From Pseudorasbora parva (Eukaryota > Chordata > Actinopteri > Cypriniformes > Gobionidae), in contig NC_090179.1 of assembly GCF_024679245.1 (NCBI RefSeq), positions 680,501 through 744,500 on the forward strand: 64,000 nucleotides of DNA. The letters are read 5' to 3'. Shown piece after piece: positions 10,757-21,975 of the stretch. Each line of letters begins with the position of its first letter. Within the stretch, counting starts at the first letter, position 1. The position numbers and the translations under genes were made by a program. The notes beneath the pieces are model-generated. The model was not told the DNA's origin. It was given only the letters and a program-made list of their open reading frames with translations, and ran no database searches.

Positions 10757-10968
10757 ACTGTTCGGCTCCGAAGTTGAAAGCATTTGATCTACCATTCCAC
10801 TTCCTATTTATACCCGCGCTGCGGGGCGGAGCGTGGAATGTGTGGATCACATGCCAATCTCCGATTGGCTCGTTTTTATACACTCGAAGTGGATAGGTCT
10901 CTGAGGTCAGATCCCAATTCGTCGGTTCAGTTCTGACGTACGTCGAACGTGACCGACTGAAAGGGAAC
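10757..10968. repeat. right inverted terminal repeat of the DIRS element
   Basis: Reverse complement of 7035-7250, ending ACCGACTGAAAGGGAAC. On the minus strand it is the 5' end of the retroelement and carries the TATA-like motif. Confidence 0.85.
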
Positions 10969-12792
10969 TAGAAATGCACTACAGCTAAAGCCACAAGTCT
11001 GACCATGTTATATTTCAGATCTGAAGATGATCAGTCTAAAACTCTGAATTTTATTAAACGTTTTACAAGATCGTTTCATGTGATTTTATTTTGAGATATC
11101 GCTGAAATATCAACTGATGTTTATTGCCACATCTTCTCAGCTTTTATTCTCTATTTTGCCTCTATTGTTTAGAGGTGCAAACTGCCCCATTCAGTTTGTC
11201 TCCCCGGCACACATTCACACTTCTGCAGACTGGTTATGGCTCTAATTATTATTCTTTTGTCTGCATTATAATTACTAACGATTCTCTATTCAAACTGTTC
11301 TATTCAAACCTCATTTCTAAATCAAACCTCTCACTTTACCCTCACTGAGACTCTATTGAATGCATTTCGTCCAAATAAGCATTTCAGTAGTTTTACATTT
11401 AGAAAATGTTCATAAAAATAAAGTATTTACTCAGTGGCAGGTGCATCTAGGGCAAGCTAACATGTTAGCTTAGCACACCAGCAAAAATGAAAGCTTTAGC
11501 ATAAATTCTGCTGGGAAGACTCAATTACTACGTCACTTAATGCCTTCACTCTAATCCAATGATATTCTCATGCTCACGGTATAAAGGCTCTGTACTTACA
11601 CATGTTTGAGTTCGCAGATACTGAAGTGACGATTACCCCCATCCTCCCCACCACCACCAGGATGGCCCTGTCCATACCCTACCGGGGGGTCGGCTGCGCC
11701 CCTGCCCTCGTCTTCAGGCAGGAATTGCAGATCCGAGACCCTCGGATTATGCTCTTCGGACGGGGCCTACGCCAAAATGACTCTGTACACTATCAGCTTG
11801 CTGAGCTGTTAATAAATGCACTATTGTTAATATATTTCTCCCCGAGTCTTTCTGGTAGAACAACAATTTATACGATTAAAATCATGTTTTATTCAAAACT
11901 TGCTTCATATCACTTTATAATTTATAAGTCGAGTGTTTTATATAACAATATGTGATCTCATATAGCTTCGGTTCAAAAAATCTGACAGAAAATATACAAT
12001 GCTAAAAGCTATGTGGAATAGCATTGCATTATAAATATCATCTATTATGAAACCACCCAACATGGCATAAAGAACACAGACCAACCATATATTGCCGCGA
12101 TTGTGTGTTTATGGTCTTAAAACGTGTCTATCTGCATAAAATAGCGATTTAACGATCTCTGGAAGCAGTTTTGGAAATGTCAGATACTTCCTGAATGTCA
12201 CATGGTGTGTCTGTTCTTCATGTGTTCCACATGGGAGTGAATTTTCAGTAGTACAGCTTTCCAGCGCCCTCCGGCTGCCAGAATGAATTGAAAACACAGC
12301 ATATCACAGTATACTGCGCTCATAATCATACATCCGCGGATTTTGGATAAAGATTGAATAAATAATACTTCTCTGTATAGAAATTTGACTCAAACATGTG
12401 AGAATCTATCAATATTTCTCCACATCTGCACACTTTTGAAGTAAAAGCCCTGAGGGAAGTTGTTTTGTCGAGTGTCTTCATGACGACCACAGAGGAGTTT
12501 TTTATGAATGGGAGCAAATGACGCGCATATTACAATCAAAAGGTAGCGACGCCCAAGATCATATTCATAACTCCTGGCACATATTAACACATTACGGTCA
12601 CTATAAGACTTTGAGAATAAAACAGAGGTAAAAAAATTAAACTTTAGTCTTAGATCTTTTTAATGATGTATAGTTTGTCAAGGTAATTACTTACACCTGA
12701 TAGTAATTTTGAGCTAATTTAAGCAAAGAGAGCTTCAGCACGTCCTCGTCCTCGTGACGGTTATAATATCTGTTAATCCTTTTACCACTAAG
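10969..12792. other. intron of the SAMD3-like gene; one GC-rich block, otherwise unassigned
   Basis: Mostly AT-rich sequence between the DIRS element and the exon at 12793. A GC-rich island at about 11600-11790 is noted separately. Minus-strand ORFs around 12109-12590 show no recognisable motif. No clear terminal repeats were identified. Confidence 0.4.
11602..11955 (+). CDS. unrecognised ORF (117 aa), doubtful
   Basis: The first about 60 codons lie in a locally GC-rich block and read TTTRMALSIPYRGVGCAPAL and FRQELQIRDPRIMLFGRGLR; the rest is AT-rich and low-complexity. A TATA-like GGTATAAAGG lies about 25 bases upstream of the ORF. I recognise no family. It could be a 5' exon or leader of an unidentified retroelement. 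Confidence 0.2.
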   Translation: MFEFADTEVTITPILPTTTRMALSIPYRGVGCAPALVFRQELQIRDPRIMLFGRGLRQNDSVHYQLAELLINALLLIYFSPSLSGRTTIYTIKIMFYSKLASYHFIIYKSSVLYNNM

Positions 12793-13736
12793 TCCATCAG
12801 CAGACCAAAAGAAAGAGCTAGCTTTGGCCCTGGTCACACAATTCCCATGCCTTAAAGATTCAGAGGGCAGTGGATATGTGAGTATCCTAATACCTAGTTG
12901 TCAGAACTACGGCCACTTTTACACAGCAGTCCAATTTTTGAAAAACACAAAAGATGTTTTGAAGACACTTTTAGGAAAGCTATCCTTTATTTAACATATT
13001 TGTGTTGATGTTTTAGGAGGTATGGTATACACCAGGGCGATACCGCCATCCTGCCACAGGGTTTTTGGAGGAGCGACTCCGTAATATCAGGAAGCGCCTT
13101 CACAGGCACGGTTCAAAATCTAGACAGAGGTTGCAGAGCACATATGAGTGCCGAGCTACTGTGACTGATCGGATCACTTTATTGCCAGGTAGGAAAAATG
13201 TAACCAAAGTTGCTGAAACCTTATTGCCATTTTTCTTTCTATTTTCTTACCTTTTTCTTTTTTTATTCCTTTAATTCATATTGTGCTTTGATCAAAGGAG
13301 GTCAATATTATTTTGGAAATTTCAGTAGTAACTGTTACAAAGGTTGCTTTAGGTTGCTGTGATCATTCTGGTGCTCTTTGATTAATGCAGATTCACAAGT
13401 GAGTGAGGCAGACAATAACAAAATGACAGAGTGGCTGAAGAAGAATAAGCAACCAGTTAGTCAAGTTGAGGAATTAATGAGAGGAACGGCTATCTACCGA
13501 GCACAGTGGATAAGAGAGAACGGATCCAAATCTTTAATGGAGATCAACCAAGAGTATCCAAGACTTCTAGACACACCTGGAATGGTAAAGAAATGTTACA
13601 TTTACAATAATAAAATGAAGCCCTAACCTTACTGAAGCTGAAATTCTGTATTTGTGATTCTCTGATTCAAATAGCTTACATTTTAATATAGAAAAACAAA
13701 TGTCTACCTTATGAGGTGTTGGTATGATTGTAACTA

Positions 13737-13737
13737 T

Positions 13738-13829
<92 letters not shown>

Positions 13830-13840
13830 TCATTCTTTCT
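13737..13840 (+). repeat. (TTTC)n microsatellite acting as polypyrimidine tract
   Basis: About 24 TTTC units end in ATTCTTTCTAG, directly at the splice acceptor of the exon starting at 13843. The repeat therefore occupies the polypyrimidine position of that intron. ORFs of repeated KKER or FLSF across it are spurious. Confidence 0.9.
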
Positions 13841-14639
13841 AGATTGCTCAGGACTTTGGTATTTTATATGCCAAAGATAAACTTTTTGAACTTTGGGGAC
13901 ATGCATCTCAACGAATCATTTCATATTGCCAGGGCGAGAAGAGAGCTTTGGATCTTCTTCCAGTACAGACTAACATTTCTTCTGGTGAGAAAATCCTGCA
14001 TAGCAGCTCTGTACTTTCACATAATATTTTAACTATAATGTAATGCACTTGTTTAGAGATTAATCCTTGTTCTTTCTATTTAATGTAAAGACACTCTTGG
14101 AGATGTTGCTTTAAAAACCCTGCCAGCTATCCTTCCTCCATTGCCATACAAGACGGGCAGCAAGATGGTTCGGCCCTCTTACCAGGAGGCGAAACAAGCA
14201 TTTGTTGATTTACAGCCTGTAGGTACATCATTGATGACAACACATTTTGAGTAATATTTGATCTATGTGTGCATTTTTATCATTTCAAAATTGTATTTAA
14301 AGGTTGGAACAAACATCATTCTGTATTTAGAGGAGGAGGAGCAACGGAGGCAATTCCCTCATGTCCTGCAGCTTGGGGATAAAGCCAACTGCTCACAAGC
14401 ATTCGTCATTGTGGGTGGAATGGCACTAGAGCAAGACAGCCTTTTACAAGCTGTAGATACATGTTTTAAATTATTTTATGTTTTAGACATTGAGTATCCC
14501 AAGCCTGCTGCTGCTGTTTGGCAGTTTCTACAACACTTAATATATTCTGTGCCAGGAGGTGTTCCATCCACCCATTGTCGCCTACTTAGGCAGTTTATAA
14601 TTGGATAAGCTGGACTAGCTTCAGTTTGTTTTGTTTGTT

Positions 14640-15436
14640 TATTGTGCTCTTATAAGTTAAAACATGTGAATTTTCTTTTTTTTTACAATAATATTCTATG
14701 CCTGGAGGTGTTCCCTCAACACACTGTCGCCCAACAATGAGGCGGTTATTTATGTTTGTTTGTTTATTCATTTATTAAAACATTTGCAACCATAACTACA
14801 GAAAATGTTTACAATTTTTCAATTTCATGTAAATAAAGCATTGTCAATATATTGAAGTTGTGGGTTATTTATTTACATGGCAATAATAATAATAATAAAT
14901 TATAATACTAGGTGAGTTAACTACTAACTAGCAACATTTTGGCCAAATGACCCAACAAATTAGTTATTTTGTAACCCAATTTATTGGGTACAACTTACTA
15001 CCCAATGTATTGGGTTAAAATAACCCAACAATAGGTCGGTGCTATATTAACTCACCATTGGGTTATATGTTGGGTCATTTTTAACCCAACTTTTTTAAGT
15101 GAGTAGAACATCACAGCAACTAAGAAGAACGATGACTGCAGAAGTGGAGGAAATGAGTGAAAAGTTTTGTTTTGCACTCTTGATAGTTTAGAGTGTCACC
15201 CCTACATTGCTATGCACTTTTTTCTGGTTAATGGCTGTGTAATGGCAAAATAATTAACTCCGTCGATTCACTGATCAAGAGTCAAACATTTGCCAATTAT
15301 AATTACAAAGGTTTATTTTATTAAAAAAAATGTCTTGCATGAAAGAGGTACGGTTGATACAACCACAAGGCAACACCAAGCGTACACTGAAGTCATAACA
15401 GAAGTTGCTATCTCTTTATACTGTTGGCAGCATCCT
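14640..15436. repeat. downstream sequence with a degenerate TGGGTTA-motif block (14935-15098)
   Basis: The motif GGGTTA/TAACCC appears many times in both orientations between 14935 and 15098 (for example TATTGGGTTAAAATAACCCA). It resembles the inner repeat of common fish non-autonomous DNA transposons rather than a telomere, because it is not a regular hexamer. Exact element ends were not found. 15100-15436 shows nothing recognisable. Confidence 0.5.
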
Positions 15437-15535
15437 CCCCAGGGCCGGCCCTGACCAATTTGCTGCCCTAGGCAAGATTTTACTTGGTGCCCATTGTATT
15501 AAGGTTTTTATAGGTTGGTTGTGTTTTTATAATTT

Positions 15536-15537
<2 letters not shown>
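15437..15537. mobile_element. hAT-like terminal fragment
   Basis: CAGGGCCGGCCCTGACCAAT followed by TTGCTGCCCTAGGCAAG is a widespread hAT-type terminus in vertebrate genomes. The other end was not found; a related terminus in the same orientation lies at 17941. Confidence 0.45.

Positions 15538-15604
<67 letters not shown>
15538..15604. repeat. (CA)n microsatellite
   Basis: About 33 uninterrupted CA units. They lie directly before the MITE at 15609. Confidence 0.95.
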
Positions 15605-15607
<3 letters not shown>

Positions 15608-15608
15608 A

Positions 15609-16175
15609 GGCCGTGTGTCCACCAAAGCGTTTTTAGCCAGCTGAAAACGCTAGGCGCTCTGCTGAAAACGCCCCGCTGTGAGCGCTTTTTTTTTTTTTTT
15701 TCTTCAGTTGAGACTCTTTGCTTGTTATGATACGGAAAATCCGCGGAAGTCTTACTAATTTCACAGGTAGTTTGTTTCTGTATTGATTCTATATAAAGCT
15801 GCAGATCCAATGTAAAGTATTTGCTCTGGCTTTTGTTTTAAATCATTTTGTTCCGTTATTATTGCTTGTTTTCATCTGATGACAACACGCAGAATGTGGC
15901 GGCTGGTCTGTGTAGTATTAGTCCCGCCCCTTCTCCACTGTGATTGGACGGCTGAGTGAAGAGTGACAGTGATGAGCGCTGCGTTTTACTCAAAGTTGAA
16001 CATTCATCAACTCTCGGCGACCAGTAAAAAACGCTGAGCGCTCAGCGCTTGAGCGTGAAATACTCGCTCAGCGCCTCGTTGCACTCCAGGCGTTCTAAAA
16101 ACGCGACGCTCTCATTGAAAACAATTGAAAACGCCGGCCAGCAGCGTGAAAAAACGCTTTGGTGGACACACGGCC
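15609..16175. mobile_element. PIF/Harbinger-like MITE, 567 bp
   Basis: Ends GGCCGTGTGTCCACCAAAGC and its exact reverse complement at 16156-16175. Both sides are flanked by TTA (15606-15608 and 16176-16178), the TWA-type 3-bp duplication of PIF/Harbinger elements. Internally it is rich in AGCGCT and GAAAACGC motifs; no transposase. Confidence 0.85.
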
Positions 16176-16433
16176 TTAATGAAGTAGAAGTAAAAATTAT
16201 CCAGACTAACACTGGCCTTTTTTACTGTGCCAATCATATCTGTTGCAGGGGCAGGTTCCCGCGATTGAAAATTATTAAGACTTTAAACAAATTTACACTG
16301 TAAGAAGAAAAAAAAAGTGCTGTTTATTAAAGAGGACAACTAAAAGAAAAGAAACAATGCTTGCTATACTATCAGTGCAAGTAAAAGTTGTGAAGTTAGT
16401 TTATTTAGTTGATATAGGAATAGAGATAATTAA

Positions 16434-17351
16434 AGGACAACTCCGGTGAGAAATGAACCTAGGGGTAATTAACAGATGGTTACCGAGTAGATCGTTCTCT
16501 GGGATGCGTTTTCTTGAAAATCGAATGTAAAGAGTTTTATCTCTAAAAACAGATTAGCTTATAACACTAGTCTATGGGGCACAGGGTAGACACAGGGTGG
16601 TAAAATTAAATCGCTAGTTAATACCACTAACAAGGCTCAAAATAGCCTCACACTAACACGGTAGCATAATGAGGGTCCCTACATGCAAACCGAAGCATTG
16701 AGAACTTTGTAAGAGTACAAACAGTTTAATAAGAAGATACGTTGTAAACATAGTGCCTTACGCGTTTACGAACAGGCACCATCTCGAAAAACAGTCTCAA
16801 TGAATCGATCTACGAGCGCTGTTCTAAGTGAGCTGGTCGATAGGAATTAAGTTTGTGAAATGTAATAACATGGACATTTTTATTTTTATTTATTTATTTT
16901 CTCTGTTGTGTTCAGTGTTTTCTTCCGGAAACAACGGACCATATGAGATTCCAAGTCACAGTTCATCACTTAGCAGAGCTTTCGTCGCTCGATGAGTCGA
17001 GACTGTTTTCCAAGATGGCGCCTGTTCGTGAACGCGAAATGTGCTCTGTTTATAAAGTGTCTTCTTATTAAACTGTTTGTACTCTTACAAAGTTATCAAT
17101 GCTTCGGTTTGCATGTTGGGACCCTCATTATGCTACTGTGTTAGTGTGAGGCTATTTTTAGCCTTGTTAGTGGTATTAACTAGCGATTTAATTTCACTAC
17201 TCTGTGCCCCATAGACTAGTGTTATAAGCTAATCTGTGTTTAGAGATAAAACTCTTTACATTCGATTTCATGAAAACGCATCCCAGAGAACGATCTACTC
17301 TGTAACCATCTGTTAATTACCCCTAGGTTCATTTCTCACCGGAGTTGTCCT
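16434..17351. mobile_element. foldback MITE with about 390-bp arms and TTAA target duplication
   Basis: Starts AGGACAACTCCGGTGAGAAA and ends with its reverse complement; TTAA lies at 16430-16433 and 17352-17355. The arms stay alignable for about 390 bases each, leaving a short centre near 16830-16960. TTAA duplication points to piggyBac or Kolobok-type mobilisation. The right arm contains CCAAGATGGCGCC, a YY1-like motif. No ORF of note. Confidence 0.85.
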
Positions 17352-18590
17352 TTAAAAAAAGCTATTCTTTTTTATAACTTTATCTATATTGATTCTAAAG
17401 CTTGTTTATGTTACCCTTATCTTTTTATATTCATGTTTACCCTGCTGAAAATCCAGCACTGCAGGTTACATGTTCAAACTATAAAATGCTCACTGTTAAC
17501 CCTCTTGTCCTCTTCAGTCAAAAATGACCGAAATATTTTACGTTTTGAAATGATTATTATTTTTGGTTCAGATGAATGGGATGACACTTGGTGACTTTTG
17601 TTGCATTATGTGAACACAAAAAAAATCCTAGAGATGTTTAGGTCATGTAAATGGTCATAAAAAAAATAAAATAACACTTGTCTCCTTCGTAGTCAAAAAT
17701 GACCGCCATAGGAAATTAATGGGAAATATGCAAAAACTCAAAAACTCAGGGAATCTTTTGGTGATACAGACCACAAATCAGCCTGTTATGGTAAATCTTG
17801 TTATGACCATATGTTTACCTTCCCATGGTGTGAGGCAATGCAGTATATGACATATGTGTACCTATGAGCTATACATTGCCTACGTGGCATCCTGACTTAA
17901 ACAGAGGGTCCTGTATGGAAATGTACTGAGGGGGGAGGATCAGGGCCAGCCCGTGGCATAGGCGAAATAGGCAAATGCTAGGGGCCCACTCATCTATAGC
18001 GCCAACATGAGTGATTTTTCCGGTTTTATTACTGCTACTTTCTATTAATATTAATTTGAAATATTACCAAAAAAAAAAAAACTTAAATATATCCCCAGAC
18101 TCTTCCTAGACCGCCGCATCAATCTCCCCCTGCCCAGTGAGTGCTTTAGTGTGTCCGATATTGAATGCGCAATCAGTTTAACATTGGGAATTGAACAGTT
18201 TATCTAATTGCATTATCAAAGTAAATATGAATGTTTGCTAACTAATTCCAGTTATTTTTACCTTAAACTTTATATAAGCAGCTGTTCTGGGTGATCAGAA
18301 TCTGTAAAAATCATGTCTATTGTTTCTAAATATATATAATTTGTTTTAATAGCCTAATGTTTTTACAATTTTAAGGGGATATATGGCGTTTAAAATGTAT
18401 TTTCTGAAATTAGTAATTATATTTATATAGGCTACAGGTTTATCTAAAATAGCTAAAAAAAATTAAATAAAATGCACACTACATATCAGAATTTCTTAAA
18501 AAGTTTAATACATGGTGAAAACATGAGCATGCATAGTTTAGTGGAGGATATATACATACATACTTGTGTCCCTTGTCAAAATGGTCCAGG
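17352..18590. other. intergenic repeats, including a hAT-like terminus at 17941
   Basis: The phrase GTCAAAAATGACC occurs at about 17517 and 17692, suggesting paired ends of an old element. At 17941 CAGGGCCAGCCCGTGGCATA resembles the hAT-type terminus at 15437. No gene seen. Confidence 0.4.
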
Positions 18591-18884
18591 ATTCCATTTA
18601 AAATTTCTATCATATTTTGGAACCGTTCCTATAGGATTCTGTTAGAAATAATCTTATAGGATAATATATGTCTTGTCCTTTAAGATTCTTATCTGATTCC
18701 TATAGGATTCTTTGGGAATTGTCTTATAAGATAATACATAAATATCCCGTAGGATAAATCCTAAAGGATTCCAATAAGATTCTAAATGTAATCTGATTCC
18801 TATTGGATTCTGTGAGAATTGTCTTATAAGACAATTACATATTCTGTAGGATAATTTCAACAGGATTTTATTGGATCCAAATGG

Positions 18885-18978
<94 letters not shown>

Positions 18979-19175
18979 CACACACACGCACGCATGCACA
19001 CACATGGTAGGGAAGGCATATTCGGACACAGCAAAGATAGCAAAGTGTACCAAGGCTACTATGTCTGAATACTTAGTACACAGTAAGAAAGAAAAAATAG
19101 ACCCTTTTCACATTTCCGGGTTTCTTAGAATCCAATAAGATCCTATAGGACAAAGTGAAATTCCAATAGGATTTT
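18590..19175. repeat. CCTATAGGAT-rich degenerate repeat split by a (CT)n tract
   Basis: Variants of the short palindrome CCTATAGGATTC and TCTTATAAGA recur many times from 18620 to 18870 and again at 19128-19170, on either side of the CT microsatellite and an unrelated insert. The pattern suggests local amplification of an approximately 30-40 base palindromic unit. Confidence 0.5.
18891..18975. repeat. (CT)n microsatellite
   Basis: About 42 CT units, followed by a short CA-rich stretch. ORFs reading LSLSLS or ERERER through it are artefacts. Confidence 0.95.
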
Positions 19176-19184
19176 TTTGACAAG

Positions 19185-21100
<1,916 letters not shown>

Positions 21101-21109
21101 CTCTTGCAA

Positions 21110-21294
21110 TGGGGAGATCACAGAGAGTTGACATCATCTCTGTCTGGCCTGTGCTTGCCTCGCTTTGAGATTGTATTGTTGTCGGCATTTGGCATTTTGT
21201 AAACCCCTAGATTGTTTAATAAATTTCATTTCTTATATTAAATCCGTGATGTGGTGATCCCATCTTTGTTGCGGTCACGAGCGGGCCGTAACAA
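21110..21294 (+). mobile_element. Gypsy LTR fragment, plus orientation
   Basis: About 185 bases are the inverted copy of 21404-21565 (for example GCATTTGGCATTTTGTAAAC and GATCCCATCTTTGTTG). It ends GAGCGGGCCGTAACA at 21294, then AATTGGGGATC. Its left side diverges near 21110, so it is truncated. Together with the minus-strand LTR it makes a head-to-head palindrome. Confidence 0.7.
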
Positions 21295-21382
21295 ATTGGG
21301 GATCACCACAACACGTATTTAATATAAGAAACTACATTTATTAAACAATCTAGGGGTTTACAAAATGCCAAATGCCGACAAC

Positions 21383-21400
21383 ATCCCGGACGAGCCCCCA
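21383..21400 (-). promoter_or_regulatory. retroelement primer-binding site, tRNA-Pro type
   Basis: On the minus strand the 18 bases read TGGGGGCTCGTCCGGGAT, which is the tRNA-Pro primer-binding sequence used by many gammaretroviruses and some LTR retrotransposons. It lies three bases after the LTR end at 21404. Confidence 0.8.
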
Positions 21401-21403
21401 ATT

Positions 21404-21712
21404 TGTTACAGCCCGCTCGTGACCACAACAAAGATGGGATCACCACAATACAGATTTAATATAAGAAATTACATTTATTAAACAATCTAGGGGTTTACAA
21501 AATGCCAAATGCCGACAACAATACAATCTCAAAGCGAGGCAAGCAGAGGCCAGACGGAGATGATGTCAACTCTCCGGGATCTTTCGCAATGCATGAAACC
21601 GCGACATATATCTCTGCCTCCTAATTGGAGTCAGGTGTCTTCCATCTCTGCGGCCACCTACAAAACAAGAAAAGACAGAACCAACAAAAGAAAAACACCC
21701 ATACCCATAACA
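21404..21712 (-). mobile_element. Gypsy-type LTR (309 bp) with polypurine tract upstream and PBS downstream
   Basis: On the minus strand the LTR begins TGTTATGGGTATGGG directly after a polypurine tract (AGAGGGGAGG, 21713-21722) and ends GGGCTGTAACA. A tRNA-Pro PBS follows. An LTR with a PPT on one side and a PBS on the other belongs to two tandem proviral copies sharing an LTR. Downstream of the PBS only about 85 bp of LTR-like sequence follow before the inverted plus-strand LTR fragment. Confidence 0.75.
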
Positions 21713-21975
21713 CCTCCCCTCTTAAGAGAGAGGATCCTTACAAAGGACCTCTAAAACATGAGAAAATTATTATTTAACTATTGAATTAATTAATTAAAAT
21801 TACAAAAAACAAAAACATAACCACTTAACCCAAAATCATTAACCCACAACAAACCCAATATGGTCTTTCTTAATCTGATCCCCCTCTGCAACTCGAACCA
21901 GCAACTCCCGGTGCCCAGGAAAAGCCACGGTCACAATAAGAGAAGACAGAAAAAAGAAACAAAACAACCAAAACA

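Larger units (their letters stand above)
7010..10968 (-). mobile_element. DIRS1-like retroelement, internally deleted
   Basis: Inverted terminal repeats of about 215 bp (7035-7250 and 10757-10968) flank a GC-rich body coding on the minus strand. At 7323-7400 an internal region holds the reverse complement of the left outer end (7010-7034) followed by a direct copy of the adjacent repeat. This is the internal complementary region that defines DIRS elements, which integrate by a tyrosine recombinase and leave no target duplication. The body encodes a gag-like ORF and the N-terminal part of the RT. The RT catalytic core, RNase H and recombinase were not found, so the copy is non-autonomous. It sits in an intron of the SAMD3-like gene, antisense to it. 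Confidence 0.85.
6337..14608 (+). pseudogene. SAMD3-like multi-exon gene of a multicopy fish family, one in-frame stop
   Basis: Eight coding exons can be laid out with GT-AG sites and matching phases: 6337-6438, 6526-6668, 12793-12877, 13017-13188, 13391-13584, 13843-13984, 14091-14218 and 14303-14608, total 1272 nt (424 codons with the final TAA). Recognisable blocks are ILEGSTHGSSIL, WYTPGRYRHPATGFLEERLR, a WIRENGSKSLMEINQEYPRL segment, and in the last exon LEQDSLLQAVDTCFKLFYVL. This architecture matches a large fish family often labelled SAMD3-like or uncharacterised; I see no clear SAM domain and assign no function. The only coding lesion is a TAG at 6655-6657. The N-terminal exon with a start codon was not found. 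The 6.1 kb third intron is mostly a DIRS insertion. It may be a decayed transposon passenger or a lightly damaged gene copy. Confidence 0.6.

Noticed and set aside
13567..14032. ORFs of repeated KKER or FLSF
   Set aside because: They come from the TTTC microsatellite; only the exons defined by splice sites look coding.
14935..15098. TGGGTTA/TAACCC block as an interstitial telomere
   Set aside because: Spacing is irregular, both orientations are mixed and TTAGGG hexamers are not in register; it fits a transposon end.
18868..19138. ORFs reading LSLSLS or ERERER across the CT tract, and CVCVCV or THTHTH ORFs across GT tracts
   Set aside because: They are translations of dinucleotide repeats with no flanking coding motif.
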